Origin: Tanypteryx hageni
Taxonomy: Eukaryota > Arthropoda > Insecta > Odonata > Petaluridae
Reading direction: 5' to 3'
Length of the DNA: 64,000 bases
Assembly: GCA_028673005.1 (NCBI GenBank)
Contig: CM054117.1
Location: 52,511,870 to 52,575,869, forward strand
The notes below the pieces were generated by a model. The model made no database searches. It saw only the letters and a list, made by a program, of their open reading frames with translations, and was not told where the DNA came from. The position numbers and the translations under genes are program-made. Below, piece after piece: positions 59,835-64,000 of this stretch. Position 1 is the first letter of the stretch. Each line of letters begins with the position of its first letter.

Positions 59835-59996
59835 AGTCAAACCCCGATTTGGCGCCATTGTTTGGCCATCAATGGCATTGGCGATAAAGCGGGTGTGACA
59901 GTTAATCCAGGTATATACTTGTTCTATTTATTCATAAGATGAAAGTTCCGTTCACAACGTTTCATGGGGGGTTTGCGGGGATAGTACGATATAGGG
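59835..59996. mobile_element. MITE copy 2, right end lost at a hAT insertion
   Basis: It begins AGTCAAACCCCGATTTGGCG, one base different from copy 1 at 56370 in the first 20. It follows copy 1 through TTCATAAGATGAAAGTTCCG and GTTCACAAC to CGATATAGGG, then stops exactly where the hAT terminus CAGGGGTGG begins. Its right terminal repeat is missing on the far side of the hAT, so the right end was lost during or after that insertion. Confidence 0.7.
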
Positions 59997-62370
59997 CAGG
60001 GGTGGACAATAGAATTTTGAGGCACGCCACAGGTGTGGTGGATGAGCCATAAAATTCGCCCCACTAAGTAAAAATGCTTTCTAATATTACGATAAATTTC
60101 CTGACCAAATAAAACTCCAGAAAATGCTTGAATAAACCTTGTTCTAGCACACTGATGGGTCAAACACTAAAGAATCAAGCATTTTCAATAACCGAGAAAA
60201 ATCAGTGTGAAATTTGGCAATATTTTCCTCTGACCAACTGAAGAAAATTTGGCAGAATATCTGAACTTAATGCACATCTTAACGCCGCCTCCAAATTAAT
60301 GTCAAGAATTCGAGATCTGTATTTTGACTTGACCAAACTTACGGAAGAAAATATTGACTTACAAAGCCATGTTGAACGGAATATTGAAATAATTTTGAAA
60401 TGGCAGTTTTCAGAGTAGAAAGCTTCTCATATTCCAGAAGATATTCCCACATATCTCCGACAGATCGATTCTTGAGATGAATTTCGGTGTGCACCTGGCT
60501 TTGCAGCAGCAGCATCTCGGCTTCAAACCCACGCTTGTCCAGGCAAGTTCTTGAGTCGAATTTTCAATTTCGAAGAGAAATGGATCTTTCAACAATTGAA
60601 ACGCCAAGTTGAAGCTATCAAATTCAGACGTCGTCGAAATCACAGTTGTCAAGTTTTTTAAATGACTCCGCAAACTGTCTATGAATCAGAGCACTGGTAC
60701 TACGAATGTAATTCACGATTTTTTTGACTGTTTTCATCAAATCATTAAAGGTGTCTATTTTTGCCATTCGTGCACAAAGATTTTCCTGGTGTAATATGCA
60801 GTGGAATAAAGGCAAAATGGTATTAATGTTGCCATTTTCTTCCAAATGTCTCTTCAAAAGAGTAAAAAAACCGTGACTTTTTTCAATCATGGGTGGTGCA
60901 CCGTTTGTTTTCACTGAAACAAATTTCGTCAAAGCTAGTTCAAACTTTTTCGCAACTTCCAGAAAATATTCAGGTAAGTATGTCAATTCCACGAGTCCGA
61001 TCACTCAGTCCACAAACTGCAAAGTATTCTCCATAAATTTTCAAGTCGGTCGATACATAACGAATCCAAAACACGAGCTGAGCAGTGTCCTTAATATCGG
61101 TTGATTCATCCAGCGCCAACGAAAAAACAAACAGCTTTTCAAGTGCTTAAAGCAATAGGTTTTCAACATTTTCAGACAATTCCAGCAACCGGAAAATAAT
61201 TGTTCTGCAACTTAACTGGAGATACCGCATTTTCTGCATGATATCGGATTTCATCTTCGGTTCATAATTCTGCAACAAATTTTCCATTACCGAGCTCATA
61301 ATTTCTTTCACCCACTCTGCATCTGCAAATGATTTCTTTTTTGAGAAAATCCATGCTGCTTTATAGCTAACCCACGACACCAGTTCAGATGATGAAAGGA
61401 ACTAGTTTCATATAACACTGCTGATCCAGAGAATTTGATTTCAGTCGAGCAATTTCACTGACGCGGCTGTGAGCACCAACTGGAAACTTTTGGTCAAACT
61501 CACTGTGCATATTTCGAAAATGCTTTTTCACACTGTCCGCTTTGTTTTCATTGAACACTTTTTTTCACAGAAGGCAGAATGGCTTTTCTTTCATCTCCAT
61601 CACTGCAAATTTGAGCTCCCAACCTTCTTGAAATTTACGCGTCACATTCTTCCAGTCTCTCTTCTTTTCACCACTGTTCGCGGAAGTACCTGCTTCATCT
61701 GCAATGGTTGCCTTAGTACTTCCTACAGGTTCTTTGCTTTTTCTGATAGCAAATTTAACCATATCTAAAAACAGGGACATTCATAAGCACAGACAAATTA
61801 ATGAATGAATCTCCAAAATTAAAAACAATTAGAATGAGTATGTATAATACCTTAGCTCTGAATATTGCGGAAAATGAAAGAGGAAGATTTAGGAAAGCTG
61901 AATGTTGCACACAGGCAAAAAGACGTCCGTTTTTTATTGAAGATTTGAAAGAAACAACATTATTGTAACTTGGAAATGAGAGTGTCGAGAGAATTGATAC
62001 AAAGTTTCGCGTCCTCTGCCGAACCACGCCGTCGGCTCGCTGTCGATGTATTTCGCTTCAAACTTACGGGATCACAATGTATGAATTCCGGGGCATTCTT
62101 TTTCGAGAATTTATTTGTATCTTCGAGAAAAAGAAAAAACTTAGTCACTTCCACAAATTTAATTTGCACGACCGGTTTCAGATATCTTATTATCGCTGCA
62201 GAACGCTTTTACTGCAATACACTACAATACGGTAGCGTCAGGCAAAAAGTGAAAACTTCCTCTCGGTAATGTGGTTTAATTAAAAAATATTTTAGAAGTT
62301 AAATTCGCCAAACTTGATCGCTAATTCGCCACATGTGGCAATTGATGAACGTGTTGCCGACCCGAAGTAG
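59997..62370 (-). mobile_element. hAT element carrying a GTF2IRD2/ZBED-like transposase remnant
   Basis: The left terminus is CAGGGGTGGACAATAG at 59997, with subterminal CACGCCACAGGTGTGG. The right terminus, read inward, is GGGTCGGCAACACGTTCATC, with subterminal GCCACATGTGGCG, ending near 62360-62370. The inner minus-strand coding remnant fits between the ends in the correct order. The left flank ATATAGGG resembles the hAT target consensus with a central TAG, but the right end is blurred (GACCCGAAG), so the target duplication is not confirmed. Confidence 0.7.
60200..61780 (-). pseudogene. hAT transposase (GTF2IRD2/Charlie-like), broken
   Basis: The protein pieces, read downwards from 61780, follow the GTF2IRD2-type hAT layout. 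A BED-like N-terminus (RKFQEGWELKFAVMEMKEKP, then CEKK and HFRNMHSEFDQKF) at 61660-61480 is followed by GYKAAWIFSKKKSFADAEW (about 61375-61320). The catalytic segment has SLALDESTDIKDTAQLVFWI (about 61125-61065) with the conserved DESTD. GAPPMIEKSHGFFTLLKR and LPLFHCILHQENLC (60905-60770) and VNYIRSTSALIHRQF (about 60715-60675) come next. The C-terminal end has YRSRILDINLEAALRCALSS (about 60320-60260). Frameshifts separate the N-terminal, catalytic and C-terminal parts, and an in-frame stop interrupts the linker near 61395. It is non-functional in one piece, but diverged only moderately, which suggests fairly recent activity. Confidence 0.85.
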
Positions 62371-62615
62371 TCTATAGTCATTTGATGATAGGCGGTAATA
62401 ATAATATAAATGATAATATCGTAAATAATAATGATAGTATTCAATATTACTATTTATTGTGCATTTTAATTTAATGAATAGAATTTTTTTATTTAATTTA
62501 AATCTTTATTTCCTTATCCTGAAATTTTCATTGACTTGATTTCAAAATTTTGTCGTTTTCAAAAAAAGCTAGAATTAAAAGAAAATTCTGAAGCCGTCAT
62601 TTATTACAGGCATTA
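62371..62615. other. AT-rich spacer
   Basis: Contains ATAATAAT-type simple sequence at 62395-62460; no feature. Confidence 0.5.
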
Positions 62616-62623
62616 ATCTAGAG

Positions 62624-62930
62624 CAAGGGTCACCAAACTTTTTGCTGAAAGGGCCACATGAGGCTTCATGATCCAGTGTGCGGGCCACATACGGCATTTC
62701 AAATGACTGATCGGGCCGTATAAAAACTTCAAAGAATAAGTTTTGAGATTTTTTCGATTCTGTAATACATAATTCGCTTATATTAAAAGTAGATTTCACC
62801 CAAGCACTCGGATAATGTCGTTTAAATATCATAAATGATATCTAATGAATACTCTTGCTGATAAGGCGGGCCGGATCAAATCACTGCGCGGGCCGGATGT
62901 GGCTTGCGGGCCGTAGTTTGAGAACCCCTG
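62624..62930. mobile_element. hAT-type MITE, 307 bp, with 8-bp target duplication
   Basis: The left end CAAGGGTCACCAAACTTTTT is followed by GCTGAAAGGGCCACATGAGG. Read inward, the right end is CAGGGGTTCTCAAACTACGG, followed by CCCGCAAGCCACATCCGG. These are imperfect inverted repeats of the widespread hAT terminus CAGGGGTTCTCAAACT. The flanks ATCTAGAG (62616-62623) and ATATAGAG (62931-62938) agree at seven of eight positions, which fixes both ends. The interior is non-coding. Confidence 0.85.
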
Positions 62931-62938
62931 ATATAGAG

Positions 62939-64000
62939 TATTTTATTAATGATTGACTATCCCAAGAGGGGTAACTTCCCCATTACCCCCTCCTTTGTAT
63001 CCGCCATTGAATTACATAAAATCCTACTCTTTCGTACGCCTAGAAACACCGTGTATAACTATATATAACTAAGAAGGTAGGATTGGCATACTTCCGAACT
63101 TGAACCCAAGGGCCAAACTTCTTAGCACCCCTTCCGAAGGACAGTATATCGAAGGTCTTTTCCTTTACTGGCCTTGCTACAGACAGGCTGGCATTTCAAC
63201 GCCACAAAAATCGAATGGCATAAATCCTTTAGAGTAGGAATGTCCACGTATGCAGGAATGTCCAAGGATATTATTATTTTTATCGATGTGACATTCATGC
63301 GCTTTATTACTCCCTCGGATTATAGATTTCATTGAAAAATTGCTGGGTTTATAGTGAATCGATAAATCATGTCAGATATTACTTAAAACTGCCATTGCAT
63401 TGATAGTTTTTAAAATTTTCTATGTGCATTATTTAAACACCATTGCGAACAATCGATGGAGTATCGGCATACTACCTTGAAATCGGGTAACAATATTTAA
63501 GATTCTCTTTGTGTTTTACCCTCTTTACGCTGCAAGATCATCAGAATGCAGCATTGTAGCCACGTTAATGTTTTTTTGTTTTTTAAGATTTCGGAAAAAC
63601 GTTATTGTTCCGAATTGTCACCATTGCAAATGACGACAATAATTTCGAGTGGAATCAAAATCATGGAATAGTAATTTCTACGCTTTCTGTGAGTGATATA
63701 AATACGGCATAAATTGTATGGGATATCTCAACAATTTGTCCTTCTGCAACATTTGCAGACCGTTATTTTTACCAGAATATCATCAATATTCATGCTCGAA
63801 GTAAAACGGCTTAAACGACGGGTTTTCACGAAATATGTTAGCAAGAAAACCAATCGATACGGAACCTGATTCACGTTAACAGAGAGGAATATCATTTTTT
63901 TAAATGCCGCATCGAATATACTGCGCGAAAAATACGCCAGAAACTACGGACCTAATAATGCCAAAGAAAATGTGTATGTAGATACCTGATAAAGAGGTAA
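62939..64000. other. No gene recognised
   Basis: No frame above 60 codons with a domain and no shared repeat seen up to the window end. Confidence 0.45.

Noticed and set aside
1..64000. CRISPR array, prokaryotic operon or viral genome
   Set aside because: No regularly spaced repeats, ribosome-binding sites, polycistronic arrangement or viral structural genes; the window is eukaryotic.

Overview
This window looks like a piece of an arthropod, probably insect, nuclear genome. It is AT-rich, has almost no long open frames, contains one clearly spliced gene with conventional GT/AG junctions, and is full of degraded transposable elements. No bacterial operon, CRISPR array, rRNA gene or convincing functional tRNA gene was seen. 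The species cannot be named from the sequence.

The only confident host gene is the 3' part of an RGK-family (Rad/Gem/Kir/Rem) small GTPase on the + strand. One exon (26531-26723) and the terminal exon (37273-37577) splice in frame to give the last 165 residues: the NKAD guanine-specificity motif, the ETSS motif, a basic C-terminal tail and the C-terminal CENLHVL heptad typical of RGK proteins. The upstream exons (P-loop, switch regions, start) were not found and probably lie left of the window. The 10.5-kb intron between the two exons carries at least four mobile-element insertions.

Layout. 1-2430: a broken hAT transposase C-terminus (+) next to a broken Tigger/pogo transposase (-). 2488-2935 and 24516-25105: two copies of a dispersed repeat with internal units of about 150 bp. 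3655-3932, 15405-15641 and 50890-51046: a tRNA-Gly-like SINE family; two loci are head-to-head dimers and one is a complete 157-bp copy with a 12-bp target-site duplication. 5204-5790 and 29540-31060: a second dispersed repeat family. 10709-11692: a piggyBac-like deletion derivative. 12944-14016: a Helitron-like element. 18.3-19.6 kb: more tRNA-derived, poly(A) and Tigger-like fragments. 21598-21833: a hAT MITE. 26.5-37.6 kb: the RGK gene. 31067-31358: an almost fully palindromic MITE. 41360-41760: a non-LTR reverse-transcriptase remnant. 56.3-63 kb: a dense cluster with a perfect-TIR MITE, a tRNA-Trp-like sequence, a solo LTR with a 4-bp target duplication, and three hAT elements, one keeping a recognisable GTF2IRD2/ZBED-like transposase.

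The remaining stretches (about 6.6-10.7, 14.0-15.4, 15.6-17.5, 19.7-21.6, 21.8-24.5, 37.9-41.3, 41.8-50.9 and 51.4-56.4 kb) hold no gene or element I can support. The apparent ORFs there are short, lack recognisable domains and are often mirrored on the opposite strand. I did not find a new biological system; the most unusual items are the head-to-head tRNA-like SINE dimer, the piggyBac derivative with its surviving micro-ORF, and the nested elements inside the RGK intron.
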